From: CAIKZJ01 sp964626015
GTDB lineage: Bacteria > Bacteroidota > Ignavibacteria > Tepidaquicellales > Tepidaquicellaceae
Assembly: GCA_964626015.1 (NCBI GenBank)
Contig: CAZVCC010000049.1
Span: 1-23,535, forward strand
Reading direction: 5' to 3'
Length of the DNA stretch: 23,535 bases
Positions 14,544-23,535 of the stretch are shown piece after piece. The notes beneath the pieces were generated by a model that had not been told where the DNA came from, ran no database searches, and saw nothing but the letters and a program-made list of their open reading frames with translations. Each line of letters begins with the position of its first letter. The stretch's first letter is position 1. The translations under genes and the position numbers were made by a program.

Positions 14544-14575
14544 ACTATCAACTATCAACCATCAACTATCAACTA
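14544..14575 (-). repeat. Heptamer tandem repeat (ACTATCA) abutting the macroglobulin stop codon
   Basis: On the plus strand, ACTATCA, ACTATCA, ACCATCA, ACTATCA and a partial ACTA run without interruption, 4.6 copies with one substitution. The final ACTA includes the reverse complement of the TAG stop codon of the minus-strand gene (14573-14575), so the array starts exactly at the gene end. Confidence 0.8.
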
Positions 14576-17500
14576 ACGAACCACCACCCTCGTCCCCTCG
14601 CTATGCGAACTAAACTCAGGCGCATACATACACTGAACACTCGTAATCCCATTAGAAAAATCACCCGCTAAATTCACACGCAAATCATACTCAAAAACAA
14701 ACGTACCCTTCGGCAGATAACCAAAGAAAAAGTTAGTCGCTGCATCCCTCGTACTCTCATAATAGCCAAGACCATCCCTGTACTTATACCCCGAAAGCAC
14801 ACTCACAGGCTCAAATCCCGCCGCACGCATATCCTTCATATGCACATACTCCATCGCCCTATCGCTCCTCAGCACAACCCTCACCCTAACCCTATCACCA
14901 ACCTTCAACTCACCAATCGGACTAATCACCTCACCGCTTGCCGTCTCCTCTACCAAAAACAACTTCTTCTCCAAACTCAACCCCGTCTCGCTTCCCGTAA
15001 TCTTATCCAAATCCTCAAAATACTGCCAGTACAAAGCCCCCCAGCTAATACCCTTATCCGACCTCCTGCTAACCGTCACATTACCCATATCACTCTTCAC
15101 ATCACCCCACTTCCACGAAGTCTTAAAATAACCCGTTCCCGCCTCTGGCTTCACATCCTTCATCACATCAATCCCCCCAACCCTCACATCAACAAGCGTC
15201 TCACCCGCAAGCCAATCCTCGCCTCGCAAAAGCAGTGCATAAACCGCCTCAACAGTCGCCTTCGTAGTCTTCCAGTCATTCGTCTGCTTATTCTTCAAAA
15301 GCCACACCCTCATATCATCAACACTCCTCTCATCCTTGCCAACCTCATCAAAAACCTCTATCAGCAAAGCCTGCGTCTCAATCGGCGCCTCATACCAATA
15401 AAAGCCCCCCGCATTCTCCTTCCAATACATACCCAGCTCCTCCGAATGCAAAGAATTTTCCCTCAGCGACCTCACAATACCCTCCGCAGTCCCCGCATCT
15501 CCATACCTGCTCAATGCCAAAGCTATCATCCCCATCTGATACCAGCCCCTTCCGTTCCAATACCTCACCGCCTGACCCTTATAATAATCAAACGCCTCCC
15601 TCACACCCTCATCCATAGCCTCATCCTTATAAAAACTCCGCATATACAAATAATGAACCTGCAAAGCACCCAAATTATTATCGCTCAACTTCAACCTCCC
15701 CTCTCTCTCCGCACGCAAAAGCTCATCATAATCCTTCCTAATCTCCCTATCCAAAAACCCCAAAGCACCCCTCACCATATCCGCATCATCCTCAAAACGC
15801 CTTATCCCAAGCTTAAAAAGCTTCCCAAAACCCGTCGCAATATGCTGCGTCATATACCTGTCAACAGGCATACCCTCAAACCATGCCCAGCCGCCGCTGC
15901 TCACCTGCATACTCCTCAGCTTCTTCACAGCCCTCTCAAGCTCGCTCTCCATCCTCTTCACCTCAAAAAGCACACCAATCCTCCGCTTCCTCTCGCTCTC
16001 ATTCTGTGCATCCCTCACCCACGGAGTCTCCGCTATCAAAAGCCCCTTCAGCTCCTCATTCTTCTCCAAATTTGAAAGCAAAGCATCAGGACTCTCATTC
16101 CTCCACCTCTCAAAAATCTCCTTAACCCTCGGCGAAGAATTTGCTATAAAACCCGCAATACTATTCGCATAAACCCTGCTGAAAACCTGCTCCGCACACT
16201 CATATGGATACTCCATCAAATAAGGCAAACTCTGAACCGCATACCACGCAGGATTAGAAGTAAACTCCAGCGTCAGCTTATAATTTGTAATCGAACCATC
16301 TCTCAGCCCCGCAAGCTTATCCATCCTAAAACTCCTCGACTCATTACCCCTAACGTTCATCGGCATAGTCTCCGTCACAAGCATCCTATTCGAAAGCACA
16401 GCCAGCACACCCTCTTCGCCGTCCGTAAAATTCTCCGCCCTCGCCGTTATCTTATAATCCACCGCCTCAAAGCCGTATGGCACCGACACCTCCCAGCTCA
16501 AAACCGTACTACCACCTTTGCTCACCTCAAAACCCCTCACCGCATCCGTATTCTTAAACGCTCCGTCAGCACTCTTCATAGTCAAACCGTCAAAAAGCAT
16601 CAATACCGCATCACCCTTCAAATCCCTCTCAGAAAGATTCGTAACCTTCCCCGTTATCACAACCCTGTCATCCTCCCTAAAATACCTCGGCACATTCGGC
16701 GTCACCATCAGCTCCTTCTGCGTCACAACCTCCTTCACTATCATACCTCTCCTCAAATCCTTCGTATGTGCAAACCCCATCATCTTCCACCTCGTCAGTA
16801 CATCAGGCATCTCAAAACTAATCGTCACATCGCCGTTCTCATCAGTCCTCAGCTCAGGCAAAAAGAAAACCGTTTCCCTGAAATCAGTCCTCGTCGTAAT
16901 ATTTCCAAGCTCCTCCTTCTTCTTCTTATCCTCAACCCCCTTGCTATCCTTCCCATTCTTCGGCTCTTGATTCTCCGTAGCTTCCTCTAAAGGCACAACC
17001 CCCGCCTCCTTCTTCTTCGATTTCTCCTGAACCTTATCAACCTTATAACCCGTCTTCACATCCTCATCCACAGCCATCCTCTCTCCATACATCGGTGCAT
17101 AATAATTATCAGTGTTAATCGGCGCTCCAAAGTAATTCAAAAAATCGTAACCTATACTCGTATAATCAACACTCTTATTCCATTCATTCTCATATACATT
17201 CCCATTGTAAGCATCAAAGCAAATATCGCTTCCCCATGAATCGCCATAGTAATAAAAATAATTAAATCCAAAATCAAAACCCCATGAATGGTCTTTTATC
17301 GCATCAAGCGAAGCATCATACATAGTCGCAACCATCTCAGCCATTGCCTTCTCCCCGTTCTTTCCCTTAATCTTAATCCGCCATTCCTCCTTATCTCCTG
17401 GTTTCAGCTTATCCCTAAACGTCTCAAAACTTATATCAAGCATCTTATTCGTGTACGGCACTCCTATATATCTCTCCTCCGTCACTATCCTGTTCTCCTT

Positions 17501-20500
17501 CACAAACACAAAATTGCATCCTATCCCTCCTCTAAACTCCTCTTTCAGTCCCAGCTCTATCAATCTCTGCCCCTTGCTTATCGTCAGCCATTCCCTCTTT
17601 ATCAGACCGTCCGCTCCGTTCACCTCAAAAAGCACCCTTGTATCGCTCAATGAAGTTCCAAACAATAATTCAGCCGTCTCACCAACCTCATAAGTACCCT
17701 TCTTCTCAATAAAATTGCTGAACATTGAATAAGGCATCGTACTCTCGCCCGTACTATAAGCCGTAAAATAAAACTTCTCGCTCACCTCCTCACCGTTCTT
17801 ATCCTTTGCTTTCACCTCCGCAACATATTTCCCCTGATTCCATCCCTTCATAACTGAAAGGTCGAGAACCGAATCCTGCCCAGAACTAAAAGCCTTCTCA
17901 TACGCCTTTACATCTTTTTCCCATTTCGTAAAATCACTCTCATCGCTATACTCATCATACGGAAATTCCCTATAATACTCTTCCTTTGTCATGGTAAACT
18001 TATCGGGTCTTTGCCATTTCCTGCTCCTGAAAGCCCTTTCTGGACTTTTCAGTTTATATATTTCAATTTTTGCTTCCGCTCCCTCTCTTTCACCGTTCAG
18101 ATTTGTCGTTACCAAACGGAATTTTGTATCCCCGTTCTTATCAACATTTGCTCCAATTCCAAAAGAAACCATCAGCGATGAATATCCTACCCCCACATTC
18201 GTCTCCCGTGAATGTGTCTCACCGTTTATATCAGTCACATCCGCCGTCACCTCATAATTAAAATATCCCTTTAATCCTATTGTTGCCGTTTCATCCGCTA
18301 TCGCTTTAAAATTTATCTCAAACTCACCGTTTTCATTCGTTGTTGTAGTTCCGTTTAATATCACTGTCTCGCTCGATTTGGTCGTTCCAAAATAATTTGA
18401 GAACCAGTCATAAAACCATCTCGGATAAAGCGCTTTTCTAACTACTTTGTATTTAACTGTTGCTTTATCAAGATTGACTCCTGAGTATGATTTTGCAAGT
18501 CCTCTGACAGGTACCATTTCGCCGAGTTTATAACTGCCTTTTATCGGTGTAAATGTAACCTCAAACTTTGGTCTCTTGTAATCTTCAACAGAGAAGTATG
18601 CGCTTCCGTTATTGACCGACGTCTGTATATGCATCTGTCCGGTCAGCCCTGATGTCGGAAGTGTGAATGAACCGTTTATCGATCCGAATTCATTCGTTGT
18701 AAAACTCTGCTCGGAAACCTTCTGATAGTTTACATCATATAATTCTACTGTTACAAACTCTCCTGCTTTAACGCTGTATTCTTTCCCCTTTGCTTCGACC
18801 ACAAGCCCTTTGAAATAAAGCGTCTGTCCGGGTCTGTACAATGAACGGTCGGTGAAGAAGTATGTCGATGTGTAAGGTTTCAAATTTGGTTCGTAATATT
18901 CGCTCTGATAAAATGCATCCTTTATATAACTGTATCCGTATCCGAAATTTAATCCTTCTGTCGTAAGGTACTGTCCATTGTGTCTGAGCTCTAAATAAAA
19001 CGACCTTGACTTACCCGCATTTTTAACAACAAAATATCCGTTCTTGTCAGAAGTAAAATCGCCGCTCTTTATGTACTCATACCTTGATTTATCATAATTA
19101 TAGTTCTGTACGTAAATTACTGCCTCCGCACCTTCAAGCGGATAGCCCGTATCCCTGTTTAATGCATAAAATTCTACATCCTTTCTTTCATTCGATTTAT
19201 TTATGTAGCTCAATGAGTTTATGTTTAACAGGCAGTATGCAACCGCATTCTCTTTATAAGAAAAACTCTCACTCGTTCCTGTAAGCATTACGTAAACGCC
19301 AGCTTTCAATGCAGGTATTTTTACTTCTGCTTTGTGAGTATGCAAGTCGCCGTCATTAGGCAAGTTTATGCTGAAACTGTGAACTGACTCTTTGTCGTTA
19401 AACCTGCTTATAATCTCTGCGTTGTATTTTGCGTAATCATTATAATTCTGATAATCATCCTCAATCTTTCTTATCTCGTCGTATGAGGTTTCTACTATCT
19501 TGTAGTAAAGCTTATTCACATTCTTGTAAGTAACAAGAGTTCTGAACGGTTTATTGGGTACATTGTACGCTTCAAGCGTTATCTGAAGTGACTTTGAATC
19601 AAGTGCCGCCATAACAGCCTTGCAGTTTTGTGCACCGTCAGAATCAGGATACTTATCTGCAGCTTCTTTACAGATTGAATATGCTATTCTTAAATCATCC
19701 TTGTAGTTATCTGTTATTCCCTGTACATACTTAGCTCCTCGATTCTGATAAACATTCGCAATCTCATAACTTATCAGTGTTGAGACAGGATATATTGAAT
19801 ATTTATCCAGCATATTTTGCAATGCTTTCAGATAAATGCTTTCTTTTTCAGCGTTGCCCGAACTCTGATAAACAAAATTCAGTCTTTTTAAATCTGCATC
19901 TACAAGTGCGTCTGTGTTTCCGTCGTTCAGATGAAACCTTATTACATCCCTCAGTATTGTTATTGCATAATAATCAAACGAGAAAACATCTTTCGTAGTT
20001 ATATCAAGTCCGGAAAATTCCTTTGCATCGCTCATGTAAATCGGATCGTTCAGAAGAAACTGATCTGCCGGCCGTGTTACACCTGCCTCTTTATTAGAGA
20101 AAAATCCGATGGCTTTAAACGCAAGAAAATCATAAAGCGTCGGACGGTATTTCCTTCCGTTTGGAATGTACTTGTCATAAACATAATTGTTAAGCATGTC
20201 ATTGTATCCGTCAATGTTTACCTGCTGTAGTCTTTCCGGCTCTGAGATAGAGTTTTTGTAATACTGTATCGATTGCTCAATTACCTTCGTCGCATCCCAG
20301 GTTTTAATGTCCTCAAGCGTAAAATTTTCAACTCTCGTCCTTTCAAGTAAATCATACCGATTATTCTGGTAATATGTCCAGTACATATCACCAATCAATG
20401 AATTTAAGAACTGCTTCATCGGAAAACCCGCATTCGCTTCCTCATTCTTCATCTCGCTCAAGTTCTTAAAGAATGAGTCTTCTTCATTGTATTGCGTCAG

Positions 20501-20737
20501 CTTCATCTTGTACAGTAGAGCTCTTACATAATGTACTGTATTATTCTCACCTTTAGCATTTACGAATACTTCTTGCAGTACTTTCATTGCCGACTCGGGA
20601 AGTCCGTAGTTAAAAAGTGAATCTATTTCTTTCCATTTTGAATCGTAATCGTAAATCTGTGGTGCCGATTGTGGCCGCAAATCATTGATTACAATTAATG
20701 TTAACAATAAAACGAATACAAATGCCAGGTTTTTCAT
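14573..20737 (-). CDS. Alpha-2-macroglobulin family protein with intact thioester motif
   Basis: A 2054-residue exported protein. Residues 1-~23 are a signal peptide with no lipobox Cys and no T9SS tail, so a periplasmic or loosely secreted location is inferred. Residues ~30-380 are helical, of the sort seen ahead of MG domains in Bacteroidota members. A run of macroglobulin domains follows, with the MG2-type 'LYRPGQTLYFKGLV' at 633-646. A Lys/Glu-rich low-complexity linker lies at ~1235-1275. 'FFLPELRTDENGDVTISFEM' begins the A2M domain near 1291. The thioester domain carries Tyr-Pro-Tyr-Glu-Cys1514-Ala-Glu-Gln1517, the C-x-E-Q motif needed for covalent trapping of proteases. The C-terminus matches the receptor-binding-like end domain ('GITSVQCMYAPEFSSHSEG'). 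Bacterial homologues are thought to trap proteases as a cell defence. No pbpC-like partner is visible. Base composition shifts strongly along the gene. Confidence 0.92.
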   Translation of the reverse strand: MKNLAFVFVLLLTLIVINDLRPQSAPQIYDYDSKWKEIDSLFNYGLPESAMKVLQEVFVNAKGENNTVHYVRALLYKMKLTQYNEEDSFFKNLSEMKNEEANAGFPMKQFLNSLIGDMYWTYYQNNRYDLLERTRVENFTLEDIKTWDATKVIEQSIQYYKNSISEPERLQQVNIDGYNDMLNNYVYDKYIPNGRKYRPTLYDFLAFKAIGFFSNKEAGVTRPADQFLLNDPIYMSDAKEFSGLDITTKDVFSFDYYAITILRDVIRFHLNDGNTDALVDADLKRLNFVYQSSGNAEKESIYLKALQNMLDKYSIYPVSTLISYEIANVYQNRGAKYVQGITDNYKDDLRIAYSICKEAADKYPDSDGAQNCKAVMAALDSKSLQITLEAYNVPNKPFRTLVTYKNVNKLYYKIVETSYDEIRKIEDDYQNYNDYAKYNAEIISRFNDKESVHSFSINLPNDGDLHTHKAEVKIPALKAGVYVMLTGTSESFSYKENAVAYCLLNINSLSYINKSNERKDVEFYALNRDTGYPLEGAEAVIYVQNYNYDKSRYEYIKSGDFTSDKNGYFVVKNAGKSRSFYLELRHNGQYLTTEGLNFGYGYSYIKDAFYQSEYYEPNLKPYTSTYFFTDRSLYRPGQTLYFKGLVVEAKGKEYSVKAGEFVTVELYDVNYQKVSEQSFTTNEFGSINGSFTLPTSGLTGQMHIQTSVNNGSAYFSVEDYKRPKFEVTFTPIKGSYKLGEMVPVRGLAKSYSGVNLDKATVKYKVVRKALYPRWFYDWFSNYFGTTKSSETVILNGTTTTNENGEFEINFKAIADETATIGLKGYFNYEVTADVTDINGETHSRETNVGVGYSSLMVSFGIGANVDKNGDTKFRLVTTNLNGEREGAEAKIEIYKLKSPERAFRSRKWQRPDKFTMTKEEYYREFPYDEYSDESDFTKWEKDVKAYEKAFSSGQDSVLDLSVMKGWNQGKYVAEVKAKDKNGEEVSEKFYFTAYSTGESTMPYSMFSNFIEKKGTYEVGETAELLFGTSLSDTRVLFEVNGADGLIKREWLTISKGQRLIELGLKEEFRGGIGCNFVFVKENRIVTEERYIGVPYTNKMLDISFETFRDKLKPGDKEEWRIKIKGKNGEKAMAEMVATMYDASLDAIKDHSWGFDFGFNYFYYYGDSWGSDICFDAYNGNVYENEWNKSVDYTSIGYDFLNYFGAPINTDNYYAPMYGERMAVDEDVKTGYKVDKVQEKSKKKEAGVVPLEEATENQEPKNGKDSKGVEDKKKKEELGNITTRTDFRETVFFLPELRTDENGDVTISFEMPDVLTRWKMMGFAHTKDLRRGMIVKEVVTQKELMVTPNVPRYFREDDRVVITGKVTNLSERDLKGDAVLMLFDGLTMKSADGAFKNTDAVRGFEVSKGGSTVLSWEVSVPYGFEAVDYKITARAENFTDGEEGVLAVLSNRMLVTETMPMNVRGNESRSFRMDKLAGLRDGSITNYKLTLEFTSNPAWYAVQSLPYLMEYPYECAEQVFSRVYANSIAGFIANSSPRVKEIFERWRNESPDALLSNLEKNEELKGLLIAETPWVRDAQNESERKRRIGVLFEVKRMESELERAVKKLRSMQVSSGGWAWFEGMPVDRYMTQHIATGFGKLFKLGIRRFEDDADMVRGALGFLDREIRKDYDELLRAEREGRLKLSDNNLGALQVHYLYMRSFYKDEAMDEGVREAFDYYKGQAVRYWNGRGWYQMGMIALALSRYGDAGTAEGIVRSLRENSLHSEELGMYWKENAGGFYWYEAPIETQALLIEVFDEVGKDERSVDDMRVWLLKNKQTNDWKTTKATVEAVYALLLRGEDWLAGETLVDVRVGGIDVMKDVKPEAGTGYFKTSWKWGDVKSDMGNVTVSRRSDKGISWGALYWQYFEDLDKITGSETGLSLEKKLFLVEETASGEVISPIGELKVGDRVRVRVVLRSDRAMEYVHMKDMRAAGFEPVSVLSGYKYRDGLGYYESTRDAATNFFFGYLPKGTFVFEYDLRVNLAGDFSNGITSVQCMYAPEFSSHSEGTRVVVR

Positions 20738-21532
20738 AGTAGTTTTTATAATATTAATTTATTTTATATACTCTTTGTTAGATTTTTCTGTTCCCTTATA
20801 ATAAAATATATATTTAGTCAATTAAAATCAGTTGTATAAAAATAACCACCAAAATCCTGTCTCTTTCGCTTGTCACCCCTTTACTATTCTCTTTTATAAA
20901 ACTTTTGTATCATACCGAAAACCCATACAACACTTATATGCCTTCCTATTATTAATCACAACATTTTTAAGAATTATACCACGAAAATTCTCAATTTATA
21001 AATATTTTTCCCGGTTTATTTTTGTTCTTTCTGCAATAAATCAATGTTTTTTAGCATATTAAAAATCCGGACAAAAAAATCGACTGAAATTTCTCGTGTC
21101 ATAGTTTTAGTTTTCGTATTGACAATCTTCTATTAAGAAAAGATGATACATCAATAAAAATTGTTGTTGTAGATGCGTTGGGAACATACGATATTTCCGC
21201 CGCAGTAGAGACGATATTAACTGAAGTGGCAATCTTATTTTTAACTTTTATTTCAGCATTTATATTCCTATTATTTCATTCAGACAAAAGTATTTTTTTC
21301 TGACTTTATATTACAGCGTTAGCAAGAATCACGATTTTAGATTTTAAAATTCGGGAATGAAATATCAGAGAGCATGGTATAAATTCTTTTGGAATTAAAA
21401 GTTATGTTTCACGGTCATACTTTTAACGGGACTAAGTCTATAAGTAAATGAATAATGGGTGTAAATCGCTGTTATTATGAGTAAATTAATTGTTTTATGC
21501 TATAAATATTATTAAGTTAATTTATAATAATT
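20738..21532. other. AT-rich divergent intergenic region, no convincing gene
   Basis: This ~795-base gap separates the divergently transcribed macroglobulin and RHS-like genes and should hold both promoters. A 76-codon plus-strand frame at 20832-21062 has no ribosome-binding site or recognisable motif. A second frame, open from 21088 to the TGA at 21301-21303 (71 codons, no ATG), encodes a polar segment and then a hydrophobic stretch ('ILTEVAILFLTFISAFIFLL'); it could be a decayed gene end but is within chance for this composition. No tRNA, riboswitch or strong hairpin was recognised. Confidence 0.5.
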
Positions 21533-23535
21533 ATGGAAACAATAAATTATGAAATAAAAAGATTTATTTATCTTATAAATACCTCTTTGTTTTTAATATT
21601 TTTCACTTCATCATTAGTGCTTTCCCAGTCAACGAATATACCAATGGATGTCAGTGGTATGTTCAACGAGCGTGGTTTCTTGAAAACGGATAACCTCTCG
21701 TATGACGAGAGTGAAATAATTAATAATTTTAATGGTAACCTATGTTACACATTTCCAATATATTCAATGAAAGGGCCAGGTAACATTTACATAGAATTAT
21801 CTCTAAATTATAACGGTTCAATTAATTATCAGTTGATTGCGGCTACAAAGGGCTATTTACAGGGAAGCACGTTGCCGAGGTATAACTTCTCAGCACCCGG
21901 CTGGATACTAAGTCTTAACGGAATGGCAATACAAATGCTTAATTTTGAGACCAACTTTTTTTCACCGCCGAATGTAAATAATAAAGTTGAAAACACAAGG
22001 GTTCACCTTCTTGCAACGGGATATCATTTAACTGATAATTTGAAAGCAATTACCTCAGGAGAAAATGATATTATTACGCTTATGCGAGGTGACGGTTCTG
22101 TTGTGTATTTAAAAAGAATTTCAAGTACATGTTCATCTGACAACAATTTTGCAGATTGTTATATAGGCGATTATTATGCAGACGGAATAGGAGATTATTC
22201 GCGAGCAAGAGTAGAATATATTGAGACAACGTCACAACCGACTTATAGAAACAGACGTGTTTCATTCATGAAAGGCGATGGACTTACATACATTTACGAA
22301 GAATATAAAAATGAGTATTCAGATTTTCCATATAATGCCACCTCAAGTTTTATGTTTAAACCACAGGTTTTTCTTTTAAAAGCAATAAAAGATCGTTTCG
22401 GGAATCAAGTGCAGTTGACCTATGAATACTCCACAAACTATAACAACAATTACCAGCCAGTTTACGGACGCCCAATTATTAAGACGATACAGGGAAGCTG
22501 GCAAGGATCAGGAATCAATTTAAATTATTTTGTAAATCCATCTTTAGCAGTAACAGTCAACAACTATAACGGAACATATAAAATACTCTGCAACAATCAG
22601 CAGGGTAATTTTGACAGTTTGGGTAACCACAGGTTTTATCCTTCTCACTTAATAAATTCTTTAAACGATACGTTAAAGTTTGAGCACCTTATGTACCGTA
22701 GATATGCTGATAGTTTAAGCAACCCAATTCCAAATCTTCCACCAATGGAAGTAATTCTTAACAATGATGAGGGACTCAAAAGGTTAGTAAAGGTACAAAA
22801 CAATTTTGGAGGTATCAGGGAATACACGTATGCCGATACCGGGTTTACTGAATTATCAGTAAATATGGACCCTTCAGAAGGTGAAAATATATGCAGCAGA
22901 GTAAAAAACACAAACTATTTTGGACAGGGAAGAGATTTATTTTATGTGAATATGATAGGTTCAAAAATCGCTTATGACGGGGGTACACTTGAAAACATTA
23001 CTTCATATACATATTTCTACCAAACAAACAGAAATTGGATAATAGAACCTATTGAAGAATCGGATGTTTACATTACGAATATACTGACCACAAATCCACA
23101 GGGAAAACCTATATACGAGACGCCATCAAGCAAGGGGATGTTCTTAAAATACAAAAACTATAAAACGGAAATTACATCGAGTGCTCATCAGGAATACCCT
23201 GACTGGCGGGGACATACGAAGCTATTTGAAACTATCGATTATATAGGGGATACAAATACACTTGTAAAAAGAACGCTGTATAAATTTGAAAGCAATATAT
23301 ATCAGGGTGTTGGCAAAAGTTCATTTCTTGACACCGCAATAATTGAGATTAGGAACAATTCAATAAAAAGAACAAATTATGCTTACGGGTCTTTTGATAC
23401 TCCATTTTCATCAACACCATATAAAAATCCCGTTCAATCAATCCTCCAGATTGATGATTTCGGACAGAAAACCCTTGTTTATAACACATTCATATACGAT
23501 TCCAGTGCTCATTACGTAAATGCAAGATATAAAGC
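21533..23535 (+). CDS. Exported YD-repeat/RHS-like protein, 5' part (3' end outside window)
   Basis: The frame is open for 667 codons from the ATG at 21533 to the window edge with no stop. Residues 1-~31 form a signal peptide (n-region with Lys-Arg, core 'SLFLIFFTSSLVL', then S-Q), leaving Gln as the probable mature end. The next part, 'NNFNGNLCYTFPIYSMKGPG' followed by 'IELSLNYNGS', matches the opening of RHS/YD-repeat and SpvB/TcdB-like shells ('TGxLxYxxPI ... PGxxGxxLxLxYNS'). 'IKDRFGNQVQLTYEY' is the classic D-x-x-G-N-x-h-x-h-x-Y strand. Many Tyr-rich beta strands follow ('GGIREYTYADTG', 'SYTYFYQT'). RHS proteins form hollow beta-cocoons that enclose a C-terminal toxin or carry adhesive domains; the C-terminal payload here lies beyond the window. 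The start lacks a Shine-Dalgarno. Confidence 0.8.
   Translation, partial: METINYEIKRFIYLINTSLFLIFFTSSLVLSQSTNIPMDVSGMFNERGFLKTDNLSYDESEIINNFNGNLCYTFPIYSMKGPGNIYIELSLNYNGSINYQLIAATKGYLQGSTLPRYNFSAPGWILSLNGMAIQMLNFETNFFSPPNVNNKVENTRVHLLATGYHLTDNLKAITSGENDIITLMRGDGSVVYLKRISSTCSSDNNFADCYIGDYYADGIGDYSRARVEYIETTSQPTYRNRRVSFMKGDGLTYIYEEYKNEYSDFPYNATSSFMFKPQVFLLKAIKDRFGNQVQLTYEYSTNYNNNYQPVYGRPIIKTIQGSWQGSGINLNYFVNPSLAVTVNNYNGTYKILCNNQQGNFDSLGNHRFYPSHLINSLNDTLKFEHLMYRRYADSLSNPIPNLPPMEVILNNDEGLKRLVKVQNNFGGIREYTYADTGFTELSVNMDPSEGENICSRVKNTNYFGQGRDLFYVNMIGSKIAYDGGTLENITSYTYFYQTNRNWIIEPIEESDVYITNILTTNPQGKPIYETPSSKGMFLKYKNYKTEITSSAHQEYPDWRGHTKLFETIDYIGDTNTLVKRTLYKFESNIYQGVGKSSFLDTAIIEIRNNSIKRTNYAYGSFDTPFSSTPYKNPVQSILQIDDFGQKTLVYNTFIYDSSAHYVNARYK

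Noticed and set aside
14544..14575. Short heptamer array considered as an origin iteron cluster
   Set aside because: Seven-base units without spacers, no DnaA boxes or replication gene nearby; better described as a microsatellite at a gene end.
14840..16075. A 411-codon plus-strand open frame opposite the macroglobulin gene
   Set aside because: It is antisense to a well-supported gene, encodes a Pro/His/Leu/Ile-rich product with no recognisable motif, and is explained by the very low G content of the plus strand there, which makes stops rare.
20832..21062. A 76-codon plus-strand frame upstream of the RHS-like gene
   Set aside because: There is no ribosome-binding site, no recognisable motif and a composition dominated by AT-rich chance codons; the gap is too weakly structured to support a gene.
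21088..21303. A 71-codon frame ending in a hydrophobic stretch, possibly a gene remnant
   Set aside because: No in-frame ATG, no family recognised and a length within chance for AT-rich DNA; recorded only as a description of the gap.
22080..22911. Two minus-strand open frames (61 and 88 codons) within the RHS-like region
   Set aside because: They are antisense to a 667-codon uninterrupted frame with a signal peptide and YD-repeat features.

Overview
The window reads as chromosomal DNA from an AT-rich member of the Bacteroidota/Ignavibacteriota (FCB) lineage, most likely an Ignavibacteria-like organism. The main evidence is a dense run of exported proteins that end in a type A T9SS (Por secretion system) C-terminal sorting domain with the N-Y-P-N-P-F-N-P core. 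Other evidence is signal peptides usually followed by Gln at the predicted mature N-terminus, weak or absent Shine-Dalgarno sequences, and a SprA-like module at the left edge. I see no rRNA, tRNA, CRISPR array, transposase or phage gene.

Layout. (1) 3-947 (+) is the 3' end of a gene with strong resemblance to a SprA_N-type module (SprA is the T9SS outer-membrane translocon); it stops where a full SprA would continue. (2) 992-4323 (+) holds two tandem paralogous genes for secreted beta-propeller-like repeat proteins (6 and 13 repeats). Their T9SS tails are nearly identical in DNA, and the first tail carries an in-frame palindromic insertion. (3) 4324-4574 is a convergent intergenic region with a terminator-like hairpin. 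(4) 4575-13671 (-) is a run of six minus-strand genes for T9SS cargo. They are a helical zinc-hydrolase-like protein with a TSP3-like calcium loop, a short FG-GAP protein, a large BNR/sortilin-like protein, a seven-blade Kelch-type propeller, a seven-blade FG-GAP/integrin-like propeller, and a 58-residue mini-ORF made only of a signal peptide and the last half of a sorting domain. (5) 13862-14463 (+) is a hicAB toxin-antitoxin pair bracketed by 18-bp near-identical direct repeats. (6) 14573-20737 (-) is a 2054-residue alpha-2-macroglobulin family protein with an intact Cys-x-Glu-Gln thioester motif and an extreme strand-composition gradient inside the gene. (7) 20738-21532 is AT-rich DNA with no convincing gene. 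(8) 21533-23535 (+) is the 5' part of a large exported YD-repeat/RHS-like protein that runs off the right edge.

How it works together (inference): this is a surface and secretion island. Eight sorting tails lie in about 13 kb, so the T9SS would export and anchor a set of propeller-fold adhesin or recognition proteins and one putative hydrolase. The alpha-2-macroglobulin would act as an exported protease trap, and the RHS-like protein as another large surface or secreted product. Heptamer microsatellites and small palindromic elements sit at gene ends and inside sorting-domain codons. They suggest that the CTD cassettes are being duplicated, shuffled and trimmed here. The best leads are the mini-CTD ORF, the direct-repeat-bracketed hicAB, the truncated SprA-like module and the heptad repeats that abut stop codons.
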